64,000 bases of DNA from Clostridium sp. BSD9I1 (GCF_900185645.1 NZ_FYAM01000023.1:1116001-1180000), one strand, 5' to 3'; positions 18,041-27,220 are shown, counted from the stretch's first letter. Notes: generated from the sequence alone by a model not told the origin. Program-made: numbers and translations.

Positions 18041-18052
18041 TTTAACCCAAAT

Positions 18053-18093
18053 GGACTGTCTCAAAATAATTAAAAATTATTTCAAGATAGCCC
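18053..18093 (+). terminator. Probable terminator after the L,D-transpeptidase gene
   Basis: A long imperfect stem (ggactgtctcaaaataatt against its inverted copy) ends in ttcttt 13 bases past the stop codon. Confidence 0.6.
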
Positions 18094-18125
18094 TTCTTTG
18101 CTATTATTAAATTAGAACTTTAAAA

Positions 18126-18278
18126 TTAGGCAGCCTTATGTTTTAACTCTTTACATTCATTTATTGCTGCTGTATATATCTCTTCAACAATATCATTTGT
18201 TTTATTATATTCACTTACAAGCTTTTGGGAATATTCTTGTCTAAATTTCTTGCTAAATAAAATCTTTAATAATCTCAT
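18126..18278 (-). CDS. Small basic/helical protein, 50 residues
   Basis: ATG at 18278 with a strong GAGGAGAGG ribosome site; TAA at 18126. The 50-residue product is charged and helical with an N-terminal amphipathic segment (MRLLKILFSKKFRQ), no cleavable signal and one Cys. No family is recognised. It stands between the L,D-transpeptidase (convergent) and a flavoprotein gene, apparently monocistronic. Confidence 0.62.
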   Translation of the reverse strand: MRLLKILFSKKFRQEYSQKLVSEYNKTNDIVEEIYTAAINECKELKHKAA

Positions 18279-18392
18279 ATCTTTATCCTCTCCTCATAAA
18301 TTCTATATAAATATTCTAAATCTGAATTATGAAGTGATGATGAAGATATGAATTTAACATATTTATTTTTTACTAATAATCATGTACAAGCC

Positions 18393-19028
18393 TTATCTTA
18401 TAAAATTCATAAATACTTTATCTTCTCTTTTATTTTCTTCTATATTATCTTTGCCAGAATGGATTAACTTCATAAGCCAAGACATATTTTTACCTAAAAC
18501 TCTCATAATTTGCATTCCTTCTTCATCTTGGGTTGCTTCACCTGGTTCCGTGCCATGTACTACATTCCAGTAATTTGATGTAGGCATTACCATTTCTGAA
18601 TAATTAATGTAGTTATTTAGTTGGTCAAAAGTTGGAACCCCTCCAGACCTTCTAACTGCAACTACACTAGCTCCTACCTTATGTCTAAGCATTCCACCAT
18701 TTACAGATGTTACAAGAAATACACGATCTAAAAATGATTTCATGGTTCCTGCTATAGCTGAATAATGTACAGGAGAGCCTAAAATAATTCCATCAGCTTC
18801 TTTCATTTTTTGAATCCATTCATTAACTTCATCATTTTCTATAACACATCTTTCATTCATATTTCTACTGCATCCACCACAAGCTAGGCATCCACGTATT
18901 ACTTTATTTCCTACATGTATAACTTCTACTTCTATATTTTCTTTTTCTAACTCATTAGCTACAGCCTTTATTGCCTCATAAGTATTTCCATTTTTTCTAG
19001 GACTTCCGTTAAAAGCGATTACTTTCAT
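18393..19028 (-). CDS. Flavodoxin-fold NAD(P)H-dependent FMN reductase
   Basis: Starting at the ATG at 19028 (GGAGG eleven bases upstream), the 211-residue protein opens with VIAFNGSPRKNGNT, the FMN phosphate loop of the NADPH-dependent FMN reductase family. It has a Cys cluster (GCLACGGC) around residue 48 typical of the iron-sulfur flavoprotein-like branch, and GSPVHYSAIAGTMKSFLDR as the second FMN loop. An HxlR-type regulator is encoded divergently from the shared intergenic region, and such pairs usually are regulator and target. The electron acceptor (quinone, nitro compound or other electrophile) is unknown. Confidence 0.88.
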   Translation of the reverse strand: MKVIAFNGSPRKNGNTYEAIKAVANELEKENIEVEVIHVGNKVIRGCLACGGCSRNMNERCVIENDEVNEWIQKMKEADGIILGSPVHYSAIAGTMKSFLDRVFLVTSVNGGMLRHKVGASVVAVRRSGGVPTFDQLNNYINYSEMVMPTSNYWNVVHGTEPGEATQDEEGMQIMRVLGKNMSWLMKLIHSGKDNIEENKREDKVFMNFIR

Positions 19029-19288
19029 TATATATAATACCTCCATAAAAGTTCTTATATTTAAATCTTTTCAGATCATGCCATTATTATATGGCTCAAC
19101 ACTTTAATTAACAAGTACGCACTTTTTTGTTAGATGACTTACCTTCAGGTAAGATTTATTGTAATATGTATATTTACGCTATGTTATAAATTTTTATTGA
19201 TAATTTTTTTAGTATATAATATAACTATAATATGTTTTTTAATTTTATTTTTCTCCTATTCACAAAATAACTAAAGGCAGGTACCTTA

Positions 19289-19633
19289 ATGATATATTAT
19301 AATAAAAAAGAATATATATGTTTACTAGATTTTGCTATGGATCTTATAAGAGGCAAATGGAAAGCCGTTTTATTATGTCATTTATATAACGAACCTAAAA
19401 GATTTTTAGAACTTCAGCGAATAACTAAAGGAATAAGTCAAAAGGTATTAAATGAAAAACTTAAGGAATTAGAAAATGATGAATTAATAAGCAAAATAAT
19501 TTATGCAGAAATTCCCCCTAAAGTTGAATATTATCTTACTGATAAAGGAAAAGAGCTTACCAAAATTATTAAAGAAATTGAAGATTGGTCTATTAAATAT
19601 TATCCTCACTTAGACAGTGGTTGTGATCAATAA
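19289..19633 (+). CDS. HxlR family winged-helix regulator
   Basis: A 114-residue HxlR protein: DLIRGKWKAVLLCHLYNEPKRF gives the first helices, and GISQKVLNEKLKELENDELI the recognition helix. One Cys is near the N-terminus (YICLLDF), and one near the C-terminus. HxlR regulators respond to electrophiles or oxidants and usually control the divergent gene, here a flavodoxin-fold reductase. The ribosome site is weak (CAGG). Confidence 0.88.
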   Translation: MIYYNKKEYICLLDFAMDLIRGKWKAVLLCHLYNEPKRFLELQRITKGISQKVLNEKLKELENDELISKIIYAEIPPKVEYYLTDKGKELTKIIKEIEDWSIKYYPHLDSGCDQ

Positions 19634-19765
19634 TTTATTAAATTGAGGTATACTATTAAAGAAGCACTGAATAATTATTCCAAAAAATTCTTTACATAGT
19701 ATCACTTCAGCATTATAATGAGTTTAAAGTAATATATTAATTACATAAAAAATTAATATAAATAT

Positions 19766-19856
19766 AATTAACTAGGGGTGCCCTTTGGCTGAGAAGATTT
19801 TACTAATCTAACTCTATGAACCTGACGTAGTTAGTACTACCGTAGGAAAGTTATGT
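19766..19856 (+). ncRNA. TPP riboswitch 1 (upstream of thiC)
   Basis: Contains the THI-box blocks in order: aggggtgcc (19774-19782), GGCTGAGA (19787-19794), gaacctgacgtagtt (19818-19832) and ctaccgtaggaaag (19837-19850). These match the thiamine pyrophosphate aptamer. It is followed by its own terminator hairpin at 19899-19930 and then by a second aptamer. Confidence 0.9.
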
Positions 19857-19898
19857 ACGATTATTATTATAATTGATTTTTATAATATGATTTTGTAA

Positions 19899-19930
19899 GA
19901 AGCTTTGCCGTATGGTAAAGCTTCTTTTTA
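19899..19930 (+). terminator. Terminator of TPP riboswitch 1
   Basis: Stem agaagctttgcc / ggtaaagcttct (one G-T pair) followed by TTTTT, 43 bases after the aptamer. Confidence 0.85.
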
Positions 19931-20009
19931 ATTTATTTTTAAAATTTAATAATTAGACCATTTGAAAAATGCAGATAATAAATACTAACGCTTATTTTTT
20001 GAAAGGCCT

Positions 20010-20100
20010 AGCGCAAGGGGAGCTTATATTGATAAGCTGAGAAAGAGATGTTATCTCTGACCCTCATAACCTGATTTGGATAATTCCAACGTAGGGAGCA
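20010..20100 (+). ncRNA. TPP riboswitch 2 (upstream of thiC)
   Basis: A second thiamine pyrophosphate aptamer with caaggggagc (20014-20023), AAGCTGAGA (20034-20042), ACCTGATTTGGATAATTCCA and acgtagggagc. It differs clearly in sequence from the first, so it is an independent aptamer rather than a recent tandem copy. Confidence 0.95.
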
Positions 20101-20128
20101 TTTTTCAACTATACATTTGTATTCTTGT

Positions 20129-20160
20129 TGCAAGCCCTATTAGGCTTGCATTTTATTTTT
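20129..20160 (+). terminator. Terminator of TPP riboswitch 2
   Basis: Perfect stem tgcaagcc / ggcttgca followed by ttttattttt, 38 bases before the thiC start. Confidence 0.88.
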
Positions 20161-20197
20161 CTCAAAAATAATTAAATAATAAAGGAGAGTTTAAATT

Positions 20198-21508
20198 ATG
20201 TATACAACTCAAATGGATGCAGCTAAAAAAGGTATTATTACAAAAGAGATGGAAATAGTAGCGAAAAAGGAAAATATGCATATTGAAGTTTTAAAAAAGC
20301 TTATTGCAGAAGGGAAAGTTGCTATACCAGCTAATAAGAATCATAAATCCATAGATCCAGAAGGTATAGGAGAAGGCTTAAGAACAAAAATAAATGTAAA
20401 TTTAGGTATATCAAAAGATTGCTGTGATATTGATGAAGAAATGAAAAAAGTACAGCTAGCTTTAGACATGAAGGCTGAGGCTATAATGGACTTAAGCTCC
20501 TTTGGAAAAACTGAAGAATTTAGACAAAGACTTGTTACTTCATCATCTGCTATGATAGGAACTGTCCCAATATATGATGCTGTGGGATTTTATGATAAAG
20601 AATTAAAGGATATTACTGCAATGGAATTTTTAGATGTTGTAGAAAAGCACGCAAGAGATGGTGTAGATTTTGTAACTATTCATGCTGGTATAAATAGAGA
20701 GACTGCAAATGTATTTAAAAGAAATAAAAGACTTACAAACATTGTTTCAAGAGGTGGTTCTCTTCTTTATGCCTGGATGGAGCTTAATAACAAGGAAAAT
20801 CCTTTTTATGAATATTACGATGAGCTATTAGATATATGTGAAAAATACGATTTAACTTTAAGTCTTGGAGATGCCTGCAGACCTGGTTCTATCAATGATG
20901 CTACCGATGCCTGTCAGATAAAAGAACTAATGGTACTAGGAGAATTAACTTTAAGAGCTTGGGAGAGAAATGTTCAAGTTATTATAGAAGGCCCTGGACA
21001 CATGGCATTAAATGAAATCAAAGCAAATATGCTGCTTGAAAAGAAACTTTGTCATGGTGCTCCATTTTACGTATTAGGCCCTATAGTTACAGATATAGCC
21101 CCTGGCTATGACCACATTACAAGTGCTATTGGAGGAGCATTAGCTGCTAGCTGTGGAGCTGATTTTCTATGCTATGTAACTCCGGCAGAGCATCTAAGAT
21201 TACCTAATCTAGAGGATGTTAAAGAAGGTATCATTGCTTCAAAGATAGCTGCTCATGCTGGTGATATAGCTCAAAATATTCCTGGTGCTAGAAACTGGGA
21301 TAACGAAATTAGTAAAGCAAGACAAGAACTTAATTGGGAGAAAATGTTTGAGCTTTCTATTGACCCAGAAAAAGCTAGAAGATATAGAAAAGAATCTTCT
21401 CCTGAGCATGAGGACAGTTGTACTATGTGCGGAAAAATGTGTTCCATGAGAAATATGAATAAAATAATGCAGGGGAAAGATATCAATATTTTAAGAGAAG
21501 ATAATTAG
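20198..21508 (+). CDS. thiC: Phosphomethylpyrimidine synthase ThiC
   Basis: This 436-residue enzyme converts aminoimidazole ribotide to the pyrimidine phosphate (HMP-P) half of thiamine by radical SAM chemistry. Family marks include [10 protein letters not shown], the [17 protein letters not shown] segment and, at the C-terminus, the cluster-binding Cys motif CTMCGKMC. It is the short form without the plant/proteobacterial N-terminal extension, as usual in clostridia. AAGGAG precedes the ATG. Expression should be switched off by TPP through two consecutive riboswitch-terminator units. No other thi gene follows; only a broken reading frame does. Confidence 0.97.
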   Translation: MYTTQMDAAKKGIITKEMEIVAKKENMHIEVLKKLIAEGKVAIPANKNHKSIDPEGIGEGLRTKINVNLGISKDCCDIDEEMKKVQLALDMKAEAIMDLSSFGKTEEFRQRLVTSSSAMIGTVPIYDAVGFYDKELKDITAMEFLDVVEKHARDGVDFVTIHAGINRETANVFKRNKRLTNIVSRGGSLLYAWMELNNKENPFYEYYDELLDICEKYDLTLSLGDACRPGSINDATDACQIKELMVLGELTLRAWERNVQVIIEGPGHMALNEIKANMLLEKKLCHGAPFYVLGPIVTDIAPGYDHITSAIGGALAASCGADFLCYVTPAEHLRLPNLEDVKEGIIASKIAAHAGDIAQNIPGARNWDNEISKARQELNWEKMFELSIDPEKARRYRKESSPEHEDSCTMCGKMCSMRNMNKIMQGKDINILREDN

Positions 21509-21519
21509 GAAGTGATGAA

Positions 21520-21713
21520 ATGCAAATAAATGATGTTGATAAATACAAAGTATAGGGAGCATCCATACCTTATCCTTTAGGCCTTATTAAAAATAATTTT
21601 ATATTATATGACGAAGCTTTATCGAAGTAAATAGTTTAGGATATATAGGCATAGATGGTTTTTTAAGCACTTTAGGTCATAAAAAAAGTGCATGTTTAAA
21701 GTGCTTTATGTAA
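21520..21713 (+). pseudogene. Remnant of a short gene downstream of thiC
   Basis: An ATG at 21520 with a GGAAG site twelve bases after the thiC stop opens MQINDVDKYKV and then meets TAG (21553-21555). The same frame resumes with GASIPYPLGLIKNNFILYDE, stops again, and a shifted frame continues as EVNSLGYIGIDGFLSTLGHK followed by KSACLKCFM before TAA at 21713. The last part faintly recalls the C-terminus of PurF-type amidotransferases, but I would not name it. The ribosome site, start and protein-like composition indicate a decayed co-transcribed gene. Confidence 0.45.
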
Positions 21714-21815
21714 TATATATTGTGAGTGTTGATTTATGAGACTTCATAGACTTTTGGGAATTATTTTGATATATATATCCCGATTAAGTAATTTTTATTA
21801 TATTTGCTGCATCTT

Positions 21816-21863
21816 AAAAGGTTGAAAAACTATCTTATGTAATAATAGTTTTTCAACCTTTTT
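21816..21863 (-). terminator. Terminator after the six-TM chemoreceptor gene
   Basis: Stem aaaaaggttgaaaaactat / atagtttttcaaccttttt, an 18-bp near-perfect hairpin with T-rich tails on both strands. It lies 13 bp past the stop at 21876. Confidence 0.85.
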
Positions 21864-21875
21864 GAAAATCACTAT

Positions 21876-23408
21876 TTATTTAATTAATTCATTCATTGCA
21901 ATAGCTATATTTTTTAATTCTTCAGCACTAGTAGCTATTTCTTCACTTGTAGCTGCACTTTCACTTACTGAATCACTTACTGTACTAAACATATTTATAG
22001 TATTTTGTGTTTTTCCAACTATATCAGAGTTGAGAACCACTACATTTTCTGTTTCATTAAGTAAGTTAGTTGTTAATTTATTAATTTCATCTATATTTTC
22101 TCCAGACAACTTTAAATCTTCAATCATACTAATTACATTAGAAACCGTTTCATTAAGAAATTTATTTCCTACACTTATTTTGTCATTATTATCTTCCATT
22201 AGTCCTTGTACTTGATTTGTCTTTTCTTTAAATTCATTGACAATAGTACTTATATCACTTAATGACTTTTGACTATTATCTGCAAGTCTTCTAACTTCAT
22301 CTGCAACAACAGCAAATCCCCTACCTGCTTCCCCTGCCCTTGCAGCCTCAATACTAGCATTTAATGCTAGTAGGTTTGTTTGCTCTGAAATGCTACCTAT
22401 AACAGATAATATCTCATCCATTTGTCCTGATCTTTCTTCTAAAACTCTTATAGCATTATAAGTTGCTTCTATACTCTTTATTATGCCTTCCATAATATCT
22501 AGTACACTTCTTAAAGATTCCTCATTATCATTAGAAACTCTAACCAAGTCTATAGAAACCTCTTTAGTCTCCTTAGCTTTCAAAGATACCATTTTATTTA
22601 TATCTAATAATATTTCTAAACTATCCTTGCTTTTATATGACTTATCTAACATTTCTTTTGAATCTATACTTATTTCATGACTAGTGTTAGCAATTTCTTG
22701 AATCGAATTAGTTTCTTCTTCAAGCATAGTTGATAACAAATCACTTGATTTTAATAACCTATTTGAAAATTCAGCTATCTTAATAAATAAACCCGAAATC
22801 CTATCATTTTTTTCTTTAAGCATATCCTCATTAGCTTCTACATCTTTAAGTAACATGGAAGCAAAAAGTGTAAAAATATAAATTCCAGCAGAAATAAGTG
22901 TTATAACTATACTTCTTACTATTAGCTCTCTTATAATTACCTGATCATCTGGCAAAATTGAAGGATTAAATTTAAATATTATAAATTGACATATTAAACC
23001 TATGATTATAGACAGTATGTTCATTTTATTATCTAAAAATAATGCTCCTATTATTATAAAGTAAAAAACACTTACCCATAATTCCTTTGACGGTATCATT
23101 AAAGTAATATAAAGATAATTAACATATGATATTACTAATATAATTGGCTTAAACATATTTAACTGATTCATCCAATTATCATTAGCTTTTAATATTGATT
23201 TATAAACGACTCTAAACATTACCACTTCTAATAGCACTAGTACTGTAAATATTACAATATAGCCCCATTTCACTTCTTTATATAAGCCTAAGAGCTTCAT
23301 ACCTGCAAATGTTATACCTGCTAACAAGGCACTTATAGAATAGAGAATTAAAACAAATCTTAAAGTTTTCTTTTGATAATTGCTCACAATCCCATCATTA
23401 TTAGCCAT
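21876..23408 (-). CDS. Methyl-accepting chemotaxis protein with six-TM sensor region
   Basis: This 510-residue protein has about six membrane segments in residues 15-190 and almost no extracellular domain, followed by a cytoplasmic signalling coiled coil. The conserved tip is [19 protein letters not shown] around residue 360. There is no HAMP domain that I can recognise. Receptors with a compact membrane sensor may detect membrane state, lipids or hydrophobic ligands. It starts 66 bp after the KAS III-like gene with no terminator between, so both are likely under the cyclic-di-GMP riboswitch. Confidence 0.9.
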   Translation of the reverse strand: MANNDGIVSNYQKKTLRFVLILYSISALLAGITFAGMKLLGLYKEVKWGYIVIFTVLVLLEVVMFRVVYKSILKANDNWMNQLNMFKPIILVISYVNYLYITLMIPSKELWVSVFYFIIIGALFLDNKMNILSIIIGLICQFIIFKFNPSILPDDQVIIRELIVRSIVITLISAGIYIFTLFASMLLKDVEANEDMLKEKNDRISGLFIKIAEFSNRLLKSSDLLSTMLEEETNSIQEIANTSHEISIDSKEMLDKSYKSKDSLEILLDINKMVSLKAKETKEVSIDLVRVSNDNEESLRSVLDIMEGIIKSIEATYNAIRVLEERSGQMDEILSVIGSISEQTNLLALNASIEAARAGEAGRGFAVVADEVRRLADNSQKSLSDISTIVNEFKEKTNQVQGLMEDNNDKISVGNKFLNETVSNVISMIEDLKLSGENIDEINKLTTNLLNETENVVVLNSDIVGKTQNTINMFSTVSDSVSESAATSEEIATSAEELKNIAIAMNELIK

Positions 23409-23474
23409 AAATTATCCTCCGTTTAATTACATATTTTTGTACAATAAGTTTCTTAATATTTAATAATAATTTTG

Positions 23475-24476
23475 CTAGCATTTATATAATAATGCAGTCA
23501 TTATATATCCACCAGCTACCGAACAAAATACTAGTATATCGTCTTTATTAAACTTCTCTTTTCTTACTCTGTCATCTAAAGCCATAATAGGGCTTGTACA
23601 CCCAGTATACCCATATTTATCGCCGACAAATGTTGCCTTATTTAAAGAAGCTTCTAGCTTGTTTAATGTTAATTCTATATCAGATTTAGAAAACTGGGAC
23701 ATGAAATAATGTGAAACGTCCTTTGGTTTGTATTTATTTTCTTTTAATAACTCAGTAATTAATTCTGTCCATTTGTCTGAAAGAAATCCAAAATCAAATG
23801 GGTTCCATGCCATTTTTTTATCATGTGCTTTAATAGCACTTGGTACATTAGATAAACCACATGCAGGAAATCTAATGGTTTCATTATATGTATCATCTGT
23901 AAATACTCTGGAGCCTAATAACCCTCTTTCTTGATTTTCTTCCTTTACCTCTAATATAACAGCCGCTGCACCATCTGCAAGACATGAATAAACAACCATA
24001 TCATCTTCACGAGCAAAAGGACTTATAAGCATTGAACCAACAACTAAAATTCTTTTATATTTTTTATCAGTTTTTAAATACTTTGACGCGATATCTATAC
24101 CAGTAAGCATACCTACACAGTCATTATTTACGTCAAATACATTAGTAACATTTTCTGCTTGTAACTTATTTTTTAATATTAATGCACAACATGGAGTTAA
24201 ATATTCTGGCGTATCAGAAACTGCTATTATGGCATCAATATCCGATGACGTTAAACCAGCATTTGAAAGAGCATTTTTAGCAGCCTCTACTCCCATGCTT
24301 ATACTTGTTTCATTTTTACTAGCTAAAGTTCTTGAACTTCTTCCAAGCTTTTTCATGAGTCCAGCTACATGCTTTTCTGACCCATATCGTTTAAAATGGT
24401 TAATATAGTATTCATTCTTGACTAGCCTCTTGGGGTGATAACTCCCTATTCCTCTTATATAAACATTTTTAAACAT
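23475..24476 (-). CDS. KAS III-like (FabH superfamily) thiolase-fold enzyme with altered active site
   Basis: This 333-residue protein has the FabH/thiolase fold: AAKNALSNAGLTSSDIDAII, the nucleophile Cys120 in FDVNNDCVGM and ADGAAAVILE. In ordinary FabH the triad is Cys-His-Asn (HQAN and GNTS motifs). Here the positions read MSQFS (Ser near 260) and YGYTGCTS (Tyr near 290), so both the His and the Asn appear replaced. It may catalyse acyl transfer without decarboxylation, or a different condensation; this is inference. GGGAGG precedes the ATG. A cyclic-di-GMP riboswitch and terminator lie upstream, and a chemoreceptor gene downstream. Confidence 0.85.
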   Translation of the reverse strand: MFKNVYIRGIGSYHPKRLVKNEYYINHFKRYGSEKHVAGLMKKLGRSSRTLASKNETSISMGVEAAKNALSNAGLTSSDIDAIIAVSDTPEYLTPCCALILKNKLQAENVTNVFDVNNDCVGMLTGIDIASKYLKTDKKYKRILVVGSMLISPFAREDDMVVYSCLADGAAAVILEVKEENQERGLLGSRVFTDDTYNETIRFPACGLSNVPSAIKAHDKKMAWNPFDFGFLSDKWTELITELLKENKYKPKDVSHYFMSQFSKSDIELTLNKLEASLNKATFVGDKYGYTGCTSPIMALDDRVRKEKFNKDDILVFCSVAGGYIMTALLYKC

Positions 24477-24511
24477 AATTATGGCCTCCCTGATTTTATG
24501 ATATTTAAAAA

Positions 24512-24555
24512 CAAAAAATGCTAAAGAAGCCTTTGCTACAAGGGCACCTTTAGCA
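24512..24555 (-). terminator. Riboswitch expression-platform terminator
   Basis: On the minus strand TGCTAAAG ... CTTTAGCA closes a hairpin (24555-24519), followed by TTTTTTGTTTTT. It lies between the cyclic-di-GMP aptamer and the KAS III-like gene, where ligand binding could switch it. Confidence 0.88.
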
Positions 24556-24603
24556 CTTTATTATAAACTTTATTCATAAAACACTGTTCTATTAAAATAC
24601 TTT

Positions 24604-24688
24604 GGCAACCTGGCAATCATAGGATTGATATTTCATCCATTAGACCCATAGCTTTGCGTCCCAACTTTTCAATAGGTTTGCTATTTTC
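24604..24688 (-). ncRNA. Cyclic-di-GMP-I riboswitch (GEMM)
   Basis: Read on the minus strand: AGCAAACCTATTGAAAAGTT contains the GNRA tetraloop hairpin, then GGGACGCAAAGC is the most conserved GEMM block, then ATGGGTCTAATGG with the second hairpin, and finally GATTGCCAGGTTGCC that closes the ligand pocket. All consensus blocks of the class I cyclic-di-GMP aptamer are present in order. It sits about 128 bases upstream of the KAS III-like start codon with a strong terminator between. Confidence 0.92.
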
Positions 24689-24849
24689 AATATTTATTTG
24701 GATTTCACTAACATATTTTACATGCATTCAATTCACAAGTATATAATCGGCATTATTTACTACTTCTTTAGTATATTTTATTGATTGTACTATTATTATA
24801 CAACTTCTATACATATCTAATGCCTAACAAAACTTATTAGAATATAATA

Positions 24850-24885
24850 AAAAACTCATCAGTATCTGTTGAATGGTAGTTTTTC
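24850..24885 (-). terminator. Probable terminator after the VanW gene
   Basis: On the minus strand AAAAACTaccat ... tgatgAGTTTTTT forms an imperfect stem ending in a T run, 14 bp past the stop at 24899. Confidence 0.6.
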
Positions 24886-24898
24886 AAGTTTATTTATA

Positions 24899-26197
24899 TT
24901 AGAGATTAGAAGATATTGGTGCATACGTATCGTTAGAAATAAATTCAGAATTAATGAGCATTCCATTTTCATATGTTTTTCTTATGACTTTCACTTTATA
25001 GACACTATCATTCTTATTCACATCATTTTCAATTACATATACTTTCTTACTTAAATCAGAATTTGAAAAAATATTAATATATAAATTTCCATTCTCAGTA
25101 TGTCCCTCTATATATATTGGATAGTTAAGCGTATTTACAAATTTAAAATCTATGTTTTGCCAATCAACTGTAGCATCAAGTCCAAGCTCTACATAAGAAG
25201 ATGGTAATGAATGATTTATTCTCTCTATATTTTGTATTCCTGCTTTTAAGATTGCATTATATAGGGTAGATGACACCTGACAAATACCTCCACCTATCCC
25301 TGATTCAATTTTATTATCAATTATAACTGGGGCTTCCATATATCCTCGCTCTTTCGTTCTCTCTCCTACTACATCATTAAAACTAAAAGTCTCACCTGGC
25401 ATTAAAATTGTACCATTTATAGCATTAATACAAACTTTAATATTATTAACTCTCATAAAAGATGACGATTTAAAACTTGTACTAAACGACGATATGCACG
25501 TATTAATACCAGAAAGTTCAGACTTTTTAATTTCAGCTTCTACCTCTTTAACAGGCGCCTTTATATAAATATCACCGCTTGTCCCTGATTCTATCATACT
25601 CTTAATATACTCATAAAGTTTTTCTTTTTCAACTATGGAACCTTTTATATCATCTTGTATTTGTATTTTACTTTCAGTATTCATTTTTATTATTGCATTT
25701 ATAGGATTTTTATTGATTTCTTTTTCAATTTTACTTATGAATGCCCTAATTACTTCGTCATCACAAGTAAAATCTAAATTATATGCCTTATTACTACCAA
25801 GCTTTATAAGTTCATGCTGTTTAATTATATTTAAATCCTTTCCAAAGCTAAATGCTTTATCAATGGCACTATCAATACTGTAACTTTTAATTAATTGAAG
25901 CTTGTTTATAGAGTAAGTTTTACCATCAATTGTTACATATAGTTTCTTGTTATATATATTATCTATGTATTGAGTATTAATTATATTTCTTGCTTCTTCC
26001 TTAGTTTTACCCCCCAGATCAATATCAGCTATTTTTATATCACTATAAATCAACTGACTCCATCTCTCATTTTCCATATTTAATCCCCATACAAAACCAA
26101 TTATTAAACCTAAAAAACTTGAGATAAACTGGAATACTAAAATCTTAAAACCTAAAGTAACACGATATTTTCCCTTCATCATTCCCTCATAATTCAT
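24899..26197 (-). CDS. VanW family membrane-anchored protein
   Basis: This 432-residue protein has one N-terminal membrane helix (about residues 18-40), two peptidoglycan-binding-like repeats (about 50-230), and a VanW domain (about 250-385) with NAINGTILMPGETFSFND, then GGGICQVSSTLYNA. VanW domains occur in wall-associated proteins of Firmicutes, some next to vancomycin-resistance genes; the biochemical role is unsettled. The start could also be one of the ATGs at 26182 or 26179, which have GAGGGA upstream. It follows the coiled-coil protein gene by 26 bp, so they form an operon. Confidence 0.87.
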   Translation of the reverse strand: MNYEGMMKGKYRVTLGFKILVFQFISSFLGLIIGFVWGLNMENERWSQLIYSDIKIADIDLGGKTKEEARNIINTQYIDNIYNKKLYVTIDGKTYSINKLQLIKSYSIDSAIDKAFSFGKDLNIIKQHELIKLGSNKAYNLDFTCDDEVIRAFISKIEKEINKNPINAIIKMNTESKIQIQDDIKGSIVEKEKLYEYIKSMIESGTSGDIYIKAPVKEVEAEIKKSELSGINTCISSFSTSFKSSSFMRVNNIKVCINAINGTILMPGETFSFNDVVGERTKERGYMEAPVIIDNKIESGIGGGICQVSSTLYNAILKAGIQNIERINHSLPSSYVELGLDATVDWQNIDFKFVNTLNYPIYIEGHTENGNLYINIFSNSDLSKKVYVIENDVNKNDSVYKVKVIRKTYENGMLINSEFISNDTYAPISSNL

Positions 26198-26223
26198 CCT
26201 AAAATTAAAAATATATTACAAAT

Positions 26224-26865
26224 CTATTTTGAAAAAAAGTTTATAATTTCGCCTATTTTTTGGGATTCGTATTTAATTTCATATATTTGCTCTTCTAACA
26301 TATTTTCATTAATTTTTATTTGTTCTTGGTAATCATTAATTAAACTTGATAGCTTGGCTATCTCTTCTTTATATTTAGTAATATTATTGTTAGTTTGCTT
26401 GCAATAGCCGTCTATTACCTCATCCAATAAATTCAATCTTTGATCTCCATCAGAAAGAAGTTTGTTTAAATCCATCTTGGAAGCATCAATAATATTTATA
26501 ACCGACTGCTTCACTATATCTTTGGGCAGATTTTGTGGTAAAGCATTGATTAAACTTTGCAGCATGAAAACTGTATTAATACTGCTATTTTCAAGTCCAT
26601 TTAAGGAATATATCTCATCTATCGTCATTTTCTTTTTATATCTATTATTATCAACTATGGAAGACTTATCCTCAATAACTGGCTCGACAATTTTAACTTT
26701 TTCTTTGTAATCATTAGCTTCAACATTTACAACGTCATCCCCATTGTTTACCACTCCATCAAGTTTAATATTATTTTTTAACTCTGAATCAGTATATTCT
26801 GACTTTTCTTTACTAACTTTTTCTACTAAATTATACTTTTCTAAAACAGACATTATTTTTGACAT
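26224..26865 (-). CDS. Cytoplasmic coiled-coil protein of unknown function
   Basis: Start at the ATG at 26865 with GAGGAG eight bases upstream (213 residues). Residues 1-75 are charged and probably disordered; residues 80-150 include a compact helical section (MLQSLINALPQNLPKDIVKQ); residues 165-205 form a coiled coil. No membrane segment or signal is seen. The composition resembles cytoskeletal or scaffold-type proteins found beside envelope genes, but I do not recognise the family. It lies between a small membrane protein gene and VanW, all on one strand. Confidence 0.72.
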   Translation of the reverse strand: MSKIMSVLEKYNLVEKVSKEKSEYTDSELKNNIKLDGVVNNGDDVVNVEANDYKEKVKIVEPVIEDKSSIVDNNRYKKKMTIDEIYSLNGLENSSINTVFMLQSLINALPQNLPKDIVKQSVINIIDASKMDLNKLLSDGDQRLNLLDEVIDGYCKQTNNNITKYKEEIAKLSSLINDYQEQIKINENMLEEQIYEIKYESQKIGEIINFFSK

Positions 26866-26900
26866 GGTATACACTCCTCAATATTAAAACTTTATTATAA

Positions 26901-27104
26901 CTATATAATTCGCCAGATAACCATTTTCCCTATTATTATGCCTAATGCAAACATGATTAAACAAAAGAAGATATACTGAAACTTATCTGTAAATCCATAT
27001 TGTGTTTTAAACAATTTGTTTTCAAAAAATTTGAATATACTTCTACAAAAGAGCAATGAAATTAAAGAAAATACAACTCCAATTAAAAAAAATTTTATTA
27101 TCAC
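26901..27104 (-). CDS. Small two-helix membrane protein, 67 residues
   Basis: The frame starts at a GTG (27104); a stop codon directly precedes it, so no earlier start exists. Two membrane helices (about residues 3-22 and 45-64) flank a basic loop. The ribosome site is poor, which lowers confidence in the exact start. It is 35 bp ahead of the coiled-coil protein gene on the same strand and may be the first gene of the VanW operon. Confidence 0.55.
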   Translation of the reverse strand: MIIKFFLIGVVFSLISLLFCRSIFKFFENKLFKTQYGFTDKFQYIFFCLIMFALGIIIGKMVIWRII

Positions 27105-27220
27105 CTATAATCACATCCATATTATATATATCGAAGTCATTCTAGTGATTTTTAATAGTTTTTAATTTTTTTATTAATTTAATTATATATCATATAATAA
27201 AACATTATTTTGATTACATG

